NCBI GenBank assembly: GCA_019925095.2
Contig: CM034389.1
Span: 20,137,435 to 20,201,434, forward strand
Reading direction: 5' to 3'
Source of the DNA: Dendrolimus kikuchii
Lineage: Eukaryota > Arthropoda > Insecta > Lepidoptera > Lasiocampidae
Length of the DNA: 64,000 nucleotides
Below are positions 36,309 to 47,703 of this stretch, one piece after another (the stretch's first letter is position 1; every line of letters starts with the position of its first letter). The notes below the pieces were generated by a model, which worked only from the letters and a program-made list of their open reading frames with translations, ran no database searches and was not told the origin of the DNA. The translations under genes were made by a program, and so were the position numbers.

Positions 36309-37720
36309 AACGCGCGCGCGTACATGCACACGCACACACGCAAACACATATTCACACGCACGGGTGACGCACGTAAGCATAAACCTTAAAACTATTGTAG
36401 TTACGTTTTTTAATTTTAATCATATTAGTAAGGGTTACCTTTGATTGACTCAAAACACAGGCCTTGTTCCTAATTAGAGAGTCTAAGGTATGTCCTACTT
36501 GTTTTAAATTCCATAGCTAACACATAACATTTACTATTTACTAATTACCTTTATCTACCGTATCTCTATATTGTGGTTAACTGTAAAATACGAAATAAAG
36601 GCTAATAAAGATATTATTACTAAAAAAATGTGTACAAAGCCGCTACATTTCCAGCTTCCAATTAAAACTACTCAAAAATTACATTGTGAATGTAGTGGCA
36701 ATAGCAGCACCACATGTCGCAGACTGCTAATTGCAGACCGCTTTCAGGCGGCGTCCCAGAGCTTACGGCATCGCAGACAAACTAAAAAGACTGAAAGGAT
36801 GGCTTAAGCATGGCTTGCGCCAGACGACGATTGTTTGCCAAATCCGGACCTCGACTACTTTTGCTCCAAATGAGCAGTCTGTATAGTTCTTTAGAAGCAT
36901 ACATAGAGACATAATCGTATTTTTTTATTCTGTTTTTCTTTCTAGGGTTTATCCACAAATATATGTCAAACCTGTCTTGCCTTAAATTATCTTACTGTAC
37001 TTACAAAATACTATGAAACCGGTAGTCACTGATAAGAAACTCCACTTAAATTACCCAGTCGTCGGAATATTTCAGAAGCATAATTATATGAATTTATGTC
37101 TGTTTTAAAGCTTTGACACTTGTAATAATTACTCGTATTTATTCTTATATTTTGATTGGATAAATAACTCTTTCTTGTCCACCAGGAAAATGTAATTTAA
37201 CTCAGTAGTATGACATTAACTGTAACACGGAATTGTTTTTACCAGATATAGAACAAACTGAATAGCGGTGAACAGTTGAATAACTGTTTTATTTCAATCA
37301 TCAGATTAAAGTTATCAGTTGTATAAATTATAATCTGAATTCAAAAGAGAAACCACTCAACTGTTTACTCATGCAACTGACATTTTTGTAATTTATCCAT
37401 GCTATATTGCTATTCTATCAATAATTTTTATGTGGTGATTGAAAAATCGACCCTAAATCTATAAAAATGCGGCAACATAAAATACTTATATACTTAAAAT
37501 ATATAAAAACGTAGAAAGAGGCTCTACCAACGTCTACTGTAAATAAAAGACACCCAACGTCTGGATTAAAGGATATCGACTGATCGATGATATACGATTA
37601 GACATTTTGATTGATAAATCACAAGATTTTTACATCAATATTAATCTAATAATGTCACTCCATAGCGCAGGTCTCAGTTTTTATATAAATTTCTTTTAAA
37701 CCCTGCAAGATATAGAAATG
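35860..37720. other. No supported feature except the CA microsatellite
   Basis: AT-rich; 36650-36860 has a short higher-GC stretch with no recognisable frame. Confidence 0.35.
36285..36360. repeat. (CA)n microsatellite
   Basis: Run of CA dinucleotides with interspersed CG. Confidence 0.9.
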
Positions 37721-37721
37721 C

Positions 37722-37945
37722 AGAAGTCGTGGAAGGCCACGACACACCTTCCATGATCAAATTGATCGTGTACTAGCGGAGGGTGATGTCAGGAGCCTTA
37801 AGAACAGACGAGTGTGCATGACAAGAGTTATGAATGTCAAAGAAGCAAGTGAGGTGTGTAAGAATGGGCCTAAATGGCGCTCTGTTGTTCGTGCCTACCC
37901 CGCAAGGGAGCTGGCGTGAAGTTATGTATGTATGTATGTATGTAA
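37722..37945 (+). mobile_element. 3' end of (TATG)n LINE family
   Basis: Longer copy: 'cgtggaaggccacgacacac' through 'gcgtgaagttatg' and TATG repeats. Highly similar to the other two copies. Confidence 0.85.
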
Positions 37946-38094
37946 GATATAGAAATCAGAACATACACGAATACTTTACTGATATTAGACGAATAAACCA
38001 AATTTAATCGATTTGGTGCAAGGCAAAGAACTGAATGGACACGATGGTATTCAATTATACTGAATGATTCTAGATTATGTTGTATAAGTGCAAA

Positions 38095-38435
38095 TCATTT
38101 ATTTCTTACTTTTTTGTGTTTGTCTGGATGTTCGGGATTCACGCAAAAACCACTAGGTCGATTTGGATGGGGTTTTCGCTGATCGATAGCAAATTTCAGG
38201 ACTTAAATTCCACAGGGATCGAAACAAAAATGTTTCCGATGCTAAATTTACACTCACCGATGCCTTAATAAAATTACTTAAACCAAGTTTTTACGGGAAT
38301 TTCAGGGATTCATGTATGTTCATACTAAACATCCATTACCCTGCTGAAAATACCCTTTGACTTAATATTTAGCAAAATAACTGTAATCTTCGTTACCTGT
38401 CCAAAGTGGACAAAGTTGCGGGCAAATGCTAGTTA
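38095..38435 (-). repeat. 'gcccgcgacttcg' family element
   Basis: Reverse copy ending 'aagttgcgggcaaatgctag'; includes 'ggggttttcgctgatcgat'. Confidence 0.65.
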
Positions 38436-38679
38436 ATAATATAACTTAATTCTTTGATTTATTTTGCGAGTGAACTTTAGTGGAATATTTATTAACACAG
38501 CTTCGGTACACATACAAATTGAATTTATCGAAAAAGCGAGATTAGTCTTGTCGTTGATAAAAGTAATTTTCCTTTCTGACAACATGACTACGACGTAAAC
38601 CTAATTATCTGCCTCTAGGGAGACAACACAAATAAGGCCACTATAGGTAAGTAAGAAAGTATATAGTAACGGTCGTATT

Positions 38680-38770
38680 CATAGGGGGTTAGAGTTAGTT
38701 TGAACGCTTCTTTATGGGCCTTAAGAAAGCGTTCAAACTTGATCTAACTCTTTATGAATAAGGCCGTAAG
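38680..38770. repeat. Mini fold-back element, about 85 bp
   Basis: 'gtattcatagggggttagag' pairs with 'ctaactctttatgaat', and 'gaacgcttctt' with 'aagaaagcgttc'. Related to 50992-51068. Confidence 0.7.
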
Positions 38771-38924
38771 TGTATGTATTACATAGAAGATAGCAGTATA
38801 TCGATGAGTATAAAAACATTATTAGCAGATGTTCTTAAGCTGTAAGTATAATATATATAACTAGTATAAAAGATGTATTCATGATTGCTCTCATAATTTA
38901 AGTCTTATATAAAACTAGCTGTTA

Positions 38925-39240
38925 CCCACGGCTCTGACCCCGTGGATTTTTTTTTCGCGGAACTCTAACTTCAAAAGTAATTACTAATAATAAAGTATTA
39001 TATATTATAATAAAGTAATATAATTTAGGCCTTATTTTCTCCTTGTAACATCAGTTATCTGCCAGTAAAAGTCCCGTAAAAATGGAATCAGTCGTTTCAG
39101 GAATTAGCCGGAACAAACAGACGGACAAAATATTTAAAAATTGATTTTATGATATAAGTATCGTATATCATATGCAGTTAAAAGTTGTTATTTTGACATT
39201 ACAAACAGACACTTCAATTTTATTTATTTGTATAGACAAA
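38925..39240 (+). repeat. 'actagctgttaccc' family element
   Basis: Shares 'aactagctgttaccc', 'ggaacaaacagacggacaaa' and 'acagacacttcaattttat' with 62565-62870. Confidence 0.7.
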
Positions 39241-39634
39241 ATAAATCAGTCTAATCATTCTTACTTCGAAAACTATTTTCCTCATAAATAACTTTCTTTC
39301 GCTAAATAGAGCAATAAAAAATTACTAAAATTTGACCGGTACAAACAAAACAAACATGACTGTAAAAAGTTCTTGCTAATTGCTCTACATTCAAATACAA
39401 AGAGCATTCATTTGAATTCAACACAACCCTTCAGTTGAGGGCTTACTTGGAAGCCTCTCACAGGGGCACTGGGCTATCGAACGAACCGCTCATTTGTTAC
39501 TCTGCGTCAGGAAGCACTGTCGGGTAAATATAGATCCACGTGCGGAAATCATCATTTAGTTTTCTAACTTAAAACTATTGTCTTAATCTAAATCTATGTT
39601 ATTTGAGTAAGAATAAAGGTGTAATTGAACTTAC

Positions 39635-39790
39635 AGGGGCGCGCGGTGGTTAATAAATAGAGTGATGAGCGCTCAGAAAGCAGTATACCATGCCGGGCGG
39701 TGCGACGACGCGCGTCTGCCGCCGGCTGAAGACTGACGCACGCACGCGCCCCCGCCCTACGGAGTTCACAGGATAGAGACACGCGCTACG
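39635..39790 (-). promoter_or_regulatory. Candidate minus-strand promoter and non-coding first exon
   Basis: A GC- and CpG-rich island in AT-rich surroundings. Read on the minus strand it holds a TCAGTC initiator-like motif (near 39738), then about 100 bases ending in CGCGCCCCT|gtaagt, a near-consensus donor. The only ATG in it opens a 13-codon frame ending in TAA, so it would be 5' UTR. It could be the first exon of the minus-strand scaffold-like gene 24 kb downstream; that link is inference. Confidence 0.4.
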
Positions 39791-39799
39791 CGGCACCGC

Positions 39800-41770
39800 T
39801 ACGCTGGACGCATTTTCACCGTCCGTAGGCTTGCTTTTAAAGTTCCGTAAATAAATGTTACAAATGACGGACGTAGTTCACCACTACGGAACCTATGTGA
39901 AATCTGACGTTACGCTATTCAAGATTATATGCAGGAGTTTACGATAAATTAAATATCTATTCGACTCCTCGGGAATGTTGTTTTTTCTTTATATTAGATA
40001 ATGTTATTTTAGTCTTGGAGTGGAGAATACGTATCCGATATTGTAATGGAGGACGCCCTCCAGTCTGGTGGACTAACGACTTACGAATTATGGTCACTGG
40101 CGTCTGGATGACTACGGAATCCTAAAAACGTGACAAAGACAATGTACATGAAACTACAGTATCATCCCATTTCAACTGGACACAGAAGAGATAATATATA
40201 CAGCAGAAATAAAAAGTTACACAAACAAAATAAGACTGAAATCATTTTTGCAAAATCTATATACGCTTTACTCACACGTAAGCATCGTGGACTTTAGTTC
40301 ATTGTGAAACGAATTTGTTACATTTTATACGCTTCTCTGTACATATTTGTTTAATTTAGATTACAGTTTAACTTTGGGATGCGGCTGCCGGATGATTAGT
40401 ATACACATAAACATGGAAAACGAATATTTCTTCCATGATATAAATAAAATTTTAACGACGCTTGAAGCTAACTGTGTCGGTAATATAATAGCACCGATGT
40501 GTGCATGATTAATAAATTAGTTTTATTTTTATGATAGAGTTAATTTAATTGATTTGTATCAAATAGGTATATGATTTTTGATAAGTAATTTACTCAGGTA
40601 CTGCTCTCAAAGAAATGAAATAACAGCTGTATAGTAGTGTTCAAAAAATGGTATGGAATATGTTATAAAGCATATTCAATACTATTGATAATATCCCATC
40701 AATAATGAAACCGGCTTATTACGCGGAGAGCATAAATGTCTAATCATGCCACTACCGCCAGATCCCGGTAGAAGGGTTATTCTTAAGAAATTACTGGCTT
40801 GACGTCGTGAAGGATGACATGTATACCAATAGTCTCAAAAAAAGGGGACGCTGAAGATCGAGAGAAGTGAAGAATAAAAACTAAAAAGCAGACCCTAGGC
40901 TTGGAGCGAATGCTCCGAACGCAACTAGAATTTAACCCTTAGTTGATGATAATGACCGTCAACCGCAGTTCTTCATTATACGTGACAGCCATTTAAAAAA
41001 AACAGTGCCTATTCGAATCAGTACCTGGCATCTGTTTGTCTTGATGCCAGCTATTAATTTCTGCAGTATTGTGTGAAAGAAAATCTTCTTCCAAAGTCAA
41101 GATTCCGAGCTATAATTAGCTATTGTTATATGTTTGCAAAGTAAAAATTAAAATGTTGTTATGGAAGGTGCTGACAATAAATTGGGCAGACTCGACATTG
41201 AAATATGCATTACTTTCAGAGTAAAATATAATTATTTCTAACTACTGAACTCTTTATTTTTATATTTTAGGGGAATACGCTTTGGTGTAAAGGAGTCCTG
41301 TAGGCCGTAGCTCAAACTCTCATGTCGGCGATTACTTTAATGTTTGGGGGTAGATCTCGGCAATAAAAATAAACAGATAACCAGTACCGCGGGGACTACA
41401 AAACTCAAAATGGCACAACTTTCTTATTCATGTAACGCATATAATCGTATTCAAATATCTTGCAATAAAAGAATTATAACTAATTATAACTCCTTAGCCT
41501 GAGATGTCAATCATTATGAGGACTCCAGAGATTAAACATATTTATCAGGTAAAATTTTTAAAATGCGAGAATGGTGTTTAAAATTTTGCTTTATCTATCA
41601 CACGTCCCTTCTAAAGTCATAACGCGATTTACAATGCAAGTTGTTTGCCTAAGGAAGTCACTCACTTTTAGGGAGGCAAAAATATTAAATGAAATTTAAG
41701 TAACAGTTTTTAACCATTTTTGAATAAGTATATATAGGTACTTATATTTTAGACCATTAATAGAAAGATA
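39800..41770. other. No gene seen; one dispersed repeat
   Basis: Region upstream of the candidate minus-strand promoter. Only the repeat at 40740-40930 was identified. Confidence 0.35.
40740..40930 (-). repeat. Dispersed repeat (three copies)
   Basis: Reverse copy: 'ctcaaaaaaaggggacgctg', 'gcttggagcgaatgctccga'; see 7485-7690. Confidence 0.5.
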
Positions 41771-41774
41771 GAGT

Positions 41775-41985
41775 CTCGGACTCTCAAAGTGAGCTGGCTA
41801 AAGGATGCCTATCTTATAAAGGATACCGATCGCGCCCCAGTCGTCAGCCAACCGTTGTCCACTGCTGGACGTAGGCCTCCCCAAGTTTGCGCCACCTATC
41901 CCGGTCCTCCGTTGTTCTCGTCCAGCCTCCACTGGCGACCTGGCGCAGATAGAGTTAGTATGGATGGTAAATAGATTCCCGTGGA
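41775..41985 (-). mobile_element. RTE-like LINE 3' fragment
   Basis: Minus strand reads TTEDRDRWRKLGEAYVQQWT followed by a stop, the typical end of an RTE-type LINE ORF in Lepidoptera. No other domain remains. Confidence 0.75.
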
Positions 41986-42131
41986 ATACTAGCACCCAGA
42001 TGCGAACCACCTTGTGTGTATTTTGAAGTATTTTTTATCTACTTATAAATTTCATTTGATTATTCTATATTTTTTGTTTAAAAATTAATATATTTTGCAA
42101 AATTGTTCTTGTATTTTTTTGTTTTATGTGG

Positions 42132-42180
42132 CACCGACTTCAAGATGGTGCAGTAAATATTTATTTTTTTGCTTTTTAAG
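42132..42180. repeat. Partial left end of ACCGACTTC element
   Basis: 'ggcaccgacttcaagatgg' followed by a short stretch resembling the left end at 18709. Confidence 0.4.
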
Positions 42181-42229
42181 TCATTTTGGTCTGTTTTGTT
42201 TTTGCAATAAAATTTTTGTTGAATACTTG

Positions 42230-42600
42230 TTTTACGAGGGAAAATTCGATTGATGCCTGTTCAGCGCAGGGGAATCGCGGTGGGGGAGTGTGAGATTCGC
42301 CGCATTGGGGCAATAACATCACTTCTAAAGAATTGCTATGCCCACCCTTGTTTGTCTTCCGGTGTTCCTTCCTTCGCTTTATGCCAATATATACCAAAGC
42401 TAAGCGGGAAAGGGGAAAGCAGAAGCTGACCAACTCCTGGCAGGTGGAGGTCCCATGGTCTTCCTCCCTTGTCGGTTGGAAGCATAGCCCCCGGCATCGT
42501 CTTTCTCAAATCCTATAGGGCGATTTATACCTCGCCCTACAGGAAAATATATAAGCGGGTGCGAAACAAGATGCGCCCTACTTCTGGGAACCTGTTGGAA
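42230..42600. other. Moderately GC-rich segment of unknown origin
   Basis: Contains short open frames on both strands and phrases such as 'caactcctggcaggtggagg'. It may be the 5' part of an unidentified retroelement; no domain recognised. Confidence 0.3.
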
Positions 42601-42986
42601 TCAACCTCTTTAGATAGTTCACTTTTAATTATTTGACATTGACGTAATTTTTTTTTATTTCACTGTATATTTCTCCTTGCACATGTTGTCGTTATTAAAT
42701 AAATATAATTATTACAAGAAAATTCACGTATTATTTCATATCAACATCATACACAGTCAACGTATTCCTGACAGATTATATTCTTTCTTTTTACTTCACT
42801 TTATATTTCTGTTTGCACAGGACCCTTCGTGAGAACCTTTTCTCATGGGTCAACTGCGTTGGTCGCTCACAGCCGCCAAAAGCCCGTGAACGCCCACCAG
42901 CGCCTACGCATCCTCCTTTGGCGGGAGCAAAACAGACTGCTCAGTGCTAACGCTCCCGTTCCGCCTATGCCTATACCTTGATTTCA

Positions 42987-43526
42987 CCTACCGAGTAGAC
43001 TGGGGAGACAGTGTCCTCGTCCGAGTGGTCAGTATTTGAGAGAATCACTCGGAACCTATTCTATTTACTAGGCCGAGTACTCACCCCTCAGTTTCCCCGT
43101 ACTGTCTCGCTCGCTGACTCGGTGAATCTGAACACGCATTCCGCAACCACTCGCCACTAGACACTCTGTGCGTACGCGCTTGTTTTAGTAAAAAATCGTA
43201 AAAAAAATGTCTATGAAATGGGATTTTGACACCAACTGTAATTCACTGAAAAAAGTCTTATTTGTAGTACCGAACTTAGGTTTTTTTACACCCATGATCT
43301 CGTCCAAATGCGAGATTTCTCTTGAGCTAATAATTCTATCAATTCTTCTACCAGGAGAGGCACAAGTAACTTGTGGATTTCTTAATAATTTTTTTCCGAT
43401 TCATATCAGCGTCACTTGTCTGTGTACCGTGGCAACTTCAAAAATTCGTGTAAACACTCACTCACCCAGAGCATTATCTCTGCTGAGTGACATTTTACTG
43501 TCTGGTCACTCTGCTCGGTATGTGTA
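42987..43526. mobile_element. Possible TIR element, about 540 bp
   Basis: Left end 'cacctaccgagtagactg' and inverted right end 'cacataccgagcagagtg' match imperfectly over about 30 bases, each followed by AGACAGT. An open frame of 106 codons (43207-43527) lies inside, unlike anything I know, with no transposase motif. No target duplication seen. Confidence 0.4.
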
Positions 43527-43794
43527 ATCAGAGTTTTAGCGAGCAAAATACGCTTGTAAAAGTAGGAGAGGGCGCGCGGCGTTCCGTTCAGGTTTACTCC
43601 CGACCGGGCTATCCTCTTTAGAAAAGTAAAGAAATATCGTATTACAGATGTTATATTATATTATTGTGTTTAGATAACTAAATAGAAAAATATATTAACT
43701 TCTAAAAAGAAATTGTTTTGTCTATTTTAAAACTTTATTAATTTGTCTGGATTTTTTTAGTGATCTTGATTTGACTGATCAAATTTAATGTAAA

Positions 43795-44015
43795 AAAAAT
43801 GTGTGATATTTTTATCCCGGGAACCCCAAAGGAATATTCCCGGGAGCGGTTTAAAGTTGTTCGGGTGCATACAAATTTGCTTATTTGGACACAATTTCCA
43901 CTAAAACGATAACTTAAGTATTTTCTTTTTTTAAATGCTGCTTACTAATACTTTGTGTCCTGGGAATGCCGCAGGAATTTCAAGTCAAGGGTGGACAAAG
44001 TCGCGGGCATGTTTA
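43795..44015 (-). repeat. 'gcccgcgacttcg' family element
   Basis: Reverse copy with 'gatatttttatcccgggaac', 'ttcgggtgcatacaaattt' and 'caaagtcgcgggcatg'. Confidence 0.7.
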
Positions 44016-44329
44016 CGATTTGTCTCCCTATTTCATGTTTTTTTTATGTTTCAGGCTTGGCAACTAGGCCTTTAAGCCAGGCGCCGTTGTATTGTAGGCT
44101 ACAATCGACGTCATTCAACGGAGTTTTGTGAAAATTCGAAAGGCCACATTTGGCTATATAGTTCACATTTCTCGCAAAAACACATAATTACTACTCAAAA
44201 TCTATCAACATCATACAAGTATTGTTCATTTTAGAGTAATTTTACACATTTTTAGAAAATAAAACTGCACAGCACAACGTCTCCTTTCAGTTCCCGCCAA
44301 AAACTCTATTTCATTTTTTTAATCTGACT

Positions 44330-45000
44330 CAGAACTAGGGATAAAATATCGTAAAAATAAACATCGATTTGGCAATATCGATATTTTGATGTTGGAATAT
44401 CGATATTTATAATCGATATATTGTTATTTTTTTGATATATCGATAATAGAAGCAGTTTTTAAAATCGATATCTTACAATTGAAAATACCATTATTTTGAT
44501 TTAGAAGTTTATTTGTAATTATTTGGAACTTAAAAACTAGAACTAAATAAAAGAGAGGGCATAATCCATAATATAAATAAATTTCATACTGTAGTTTAGT
44601 TTTAGTATTTAATTGTATTTTTTTATTCATGTGATTGTTATTTAGGTAGTTTATTTGTTGATATGAATATTAAAAATCAAACAAATTTTATTATAAATAA
44701 ATAAAATTACATAAATTTATTATAAATATCGTTCATATTTATGAACGATATATAGTTATTTTTCGCGAAATATCGATGAATTTTCAATATTTGCAAACAA
44801 TCTTGATGTAATGGATGAAAATTTTGAACTCTGGGCAGAAATATCGTTTACACTTATGAACAATACATTAATGTTATAAGGAAATATCAATATTTTTAAA
44901 TATTTGCAAGAATATTGTTTTAATATAATGTAATTTTGAAATTGGGACAAAAATATCGTTCATACGTATGAACAATATATTTCTGTTGTAAGTCGTAACG
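44330..45000. repeat. AT-rich tandem array, units near 115 bp, left part
   Basis: Units at about 44722, 44838 and 44950 open with 'atatcgttcatatttatgaacga' type palindromes, of which only the core CGTTCATA..TATGAACG is invariant. 44330-44480 is rich in ATCGAT. Confidence 0.7.
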
Positions 45001-45229
45001 TCGATGATTTAGTCTCTGAAGCCTCTCGTCTAGTAGTCGGTTATTACCTATGAGCTTCCTACCTCTTTTCTATATTGACTCTAGTGTCACGAGTTGGTAT
45101 TTGGCTGAGCCATCCCCAAGATGAGTGCAATATTTCATTAAGCTTTATTGCCAGCCCGCTGAGCAACAGACTATATAGGAGCTAAAATTTAGAGTTTGTA
45201 TTAGGATATGCCAAGAAGTTGAAAACGGT

Positions 45230-46430
45230 CAACTATTGGTATGGATACACCTCGGAAAGTAGGACTAAAGTTGAAAGGACTGGAAGAAGGAAGAGACACG
45301 CTTGAGTTTTGGGGACATTGAACTTGACTAGGTCGTATGCACCCCTATCGGAAATTGCTTTCAAGGTAAATTTCAGCCTATGATGATTGTCTCCCTCGGT
45401 GACAACCTGGGCACCACTAGCTCGCGCGTTGGATGTACAGATCTCTATAACAGCGATGTCGTCTGCATACCTCAAAATACCGGGTTTCAGCAAGTCGTTT
45501 ATATGCGACACGAAAAGTGTTGCAAAAAGCACCGATCCCTGAGAGACTCTGGAATTTATTACCATTTGATCAGTTTTACATCCGTCAGTGACTACTTTGA
45601 TTGATCTATCCCGCAGAAAATCTGGGATCCTATCAAGATTACCCGTTGACCGGTTTCGGCGGAAGCCATATTGTCGGTCACTCAAAAGGTCTTCTAGGTA
45701 CGCCAACAGCTGGCCGTCCAAAATACGTTCCATACTTTTACAAATTTATGAACGTACGTGACATGGGCCTGTAGTTGGCAGGGTCGGCACGGCTACGTTT
45801 GTTAGACACGTACTTTATGTTAGCTTGCTTCTAAGACTGTGGTACTTGTCCAGTCTTCAGAGAGAGACGAAAGAGGCGTAGCAGAATCGGAGCGAACTCA
45901 GGCGCACAGGTTTTCAGGTCTATGGCTGGAATACCGTCTGGACCACTAGCTTTGTTCACATCTAGATTAAGCAGGGTTTTATGAACTTCGGTCTGACGTA
46001 TGCGTAATTCAGGCATGGAAGCAAAGCAAGGTAATCGTGGAGGTTATTGCTGACTAAGTGTGAAGATTCCGCAAAGAGAGCTACAAAGAGATTAGCTTTC
46101 TCTTCAGCAGTGTTAGCCAGTGATGCATCGGGTTTCAACAGTGCTGGAAATGAGGGGCGGCAGAAGTTCGATTCAATTTGCTACATGTGGGATGAGAAGC
46201 TAGTATGGTACCGATCCGGCCTATGTAGTACAATCGAGACTACTGCAGAATTCTCTTGTAGGATTTTACAGCCCCGTTAAACGCCCTCTTCTTGGTTTTG
46301 ACATCTTCTGTTTTGCGATTTCGAGCATCGACTAGGTAAGCCTAGGTGTTTACATGCTTCAGCGTGGTTGCACTCAGTCCCAAACCACGGTCGAGCTTGG
46401 TCAGATGTGGTCTTATCAGAGAATGGACCA
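45230..46430 (-). pseudogene. Decayed LINE reverse transcriptase
   Basis: Minus-strand remnant related to the intact LINE: linker PWFGTECNHAEA near 46380, LDVNKASGPDGIPA near 45940, LSDRQYGFRRNRSTG near 45660, RVSQGSVLFATLF (degraded motif B) and RYADDIAV. Several frameshifts and deletions. It sits within an AT-rich tandem array. Confidence 0.85.
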
Positions 46431-46439
46431 TAATGTAAG

Positions 46440-47260
46440 TTTAAAAATTATCAACCATTAAATCGATAGCTTTTATAAATACTGAAAAATTATCGATATT
46501 TGCTGAAAAACATCAATACATCTTTCATAACTATGAACGATATATTGATATTTTTGACGGAAGTTTAGACTGAAAGTTCATTAAATATTTTCCAAAAATC
46601 ATTTTTTTTTTTATTGTTGACATGTTATCAATCAATTAGTCTTTATTTGCAAAAACATAGGTACATGAACAGGTATTACATAATATAGTTTCCAGTATAT
46701 TTTGTCATTTACATGACGTGCAAATACTTACATTCACTAAATGTCTTGAAGCTATAACTCTACACTAATGTTCCCAAATTAATTTCAATAAATATACATG
46801 TCAAAAAATAAAGAGATTAATATATCATTCGTAATTATGGACTATCCTTGTAAAAAATCAAAATGTTCATATAACGTCATTCATAAATCATCCTTTATTA
46901 AAAGCGTTCAACAAATTTCGTTCTTAGTCTAATTCAGTAAATATCATTTCTAAAAAATAATTCAATAAAAAACATTTTTCATTTCATATGAAGTAAAGGT
47001 ACGTTGCTGGTGAGTTTGATGCGCCGCTTCTTCTCCTTTAACAGTAAATAAAATTGCTTTGGAAGCGGTGGCAAACTCATGACCTTCAATAAGTAATCTA
47101 TAAGATTACATTTTAAAATAAATACATTCATTTTCATAAAACATCCTTTAAGAAAAATATCGTTCTTAAGATGGATACATGTATCATAAATTTCTTTATT
47201 AAAATATCGATTTTTTATGATCGATTTTTTAAAATATCGGTATATAGTTCATCCCTACTC
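46440..47260. repeat. AT-rich tandem array, right part
   Basis: ATCGAT-rich text and 'ataactatgaacgatatatt' continue the array interrupted by the decayed LINE at 45000-46440. The remainder to 47260 is diverged AT-rich sequence ending 'aaaatatcggtatatagttc'. Confidence 0.55.
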
Positions 47261-47607
47261 TGAATGTCAAGACTTGTCAACTTATCAAGTTATGTATTTT
47301 GTAGTATAAATTGTCAAAAGTTGAGAATTTCGTGGAGACTATTGAAAACGTTTTTTACAATCATTTTTTAATTATCCCACACTCATATATATTTACAAAG
47401 CATTGTTTCAAATATTTGTCAACAGATACAGATGCGGTTAGCACTTCAATAAGTGTAATAAATCGGAGAACTCAGATCGTCGACATACGACAGTCGCGAA
47501 TTCAAGACATTTGAATCATAATGAAATAGCTGAGAGTTGGTGGAGTGTGATGAATATTGTTCTTCGGAATTTCTAGTTTTTGTAGTGTACAACTACTTGG
47601 TTGCGAG

Positions 47608-47703
47608 ATGGCTGAAAGTGGGTCGTTCGTGACGAAACCGGCACGGGGATGGCTACATCCTGATTCAGTCCTTGCTAGCGATGGAGTCACATATGCAGTT
47701 CGG
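47608..47703 (+). CDS. Shc: Shc exon 1 (start codon, PTB start)
   Basis: Codes 32 residues from [20 protein letters not shown] to GVTYAVR, the first strand of the PTB domain. Donor CGG|gtaggt leaves phase 0. The sequence just upstream (47554-47607) is open in frame but has no earlier ATG, so it is probably 5' UTR; no TATA box or clear initiator was found. Confidence 0.9.

Noticed and set aside
43207..43527. 106-codon open frame as a host gene
   Set aside because: No recognisable domain, no splice context, and it lies inside a possible mobile element.
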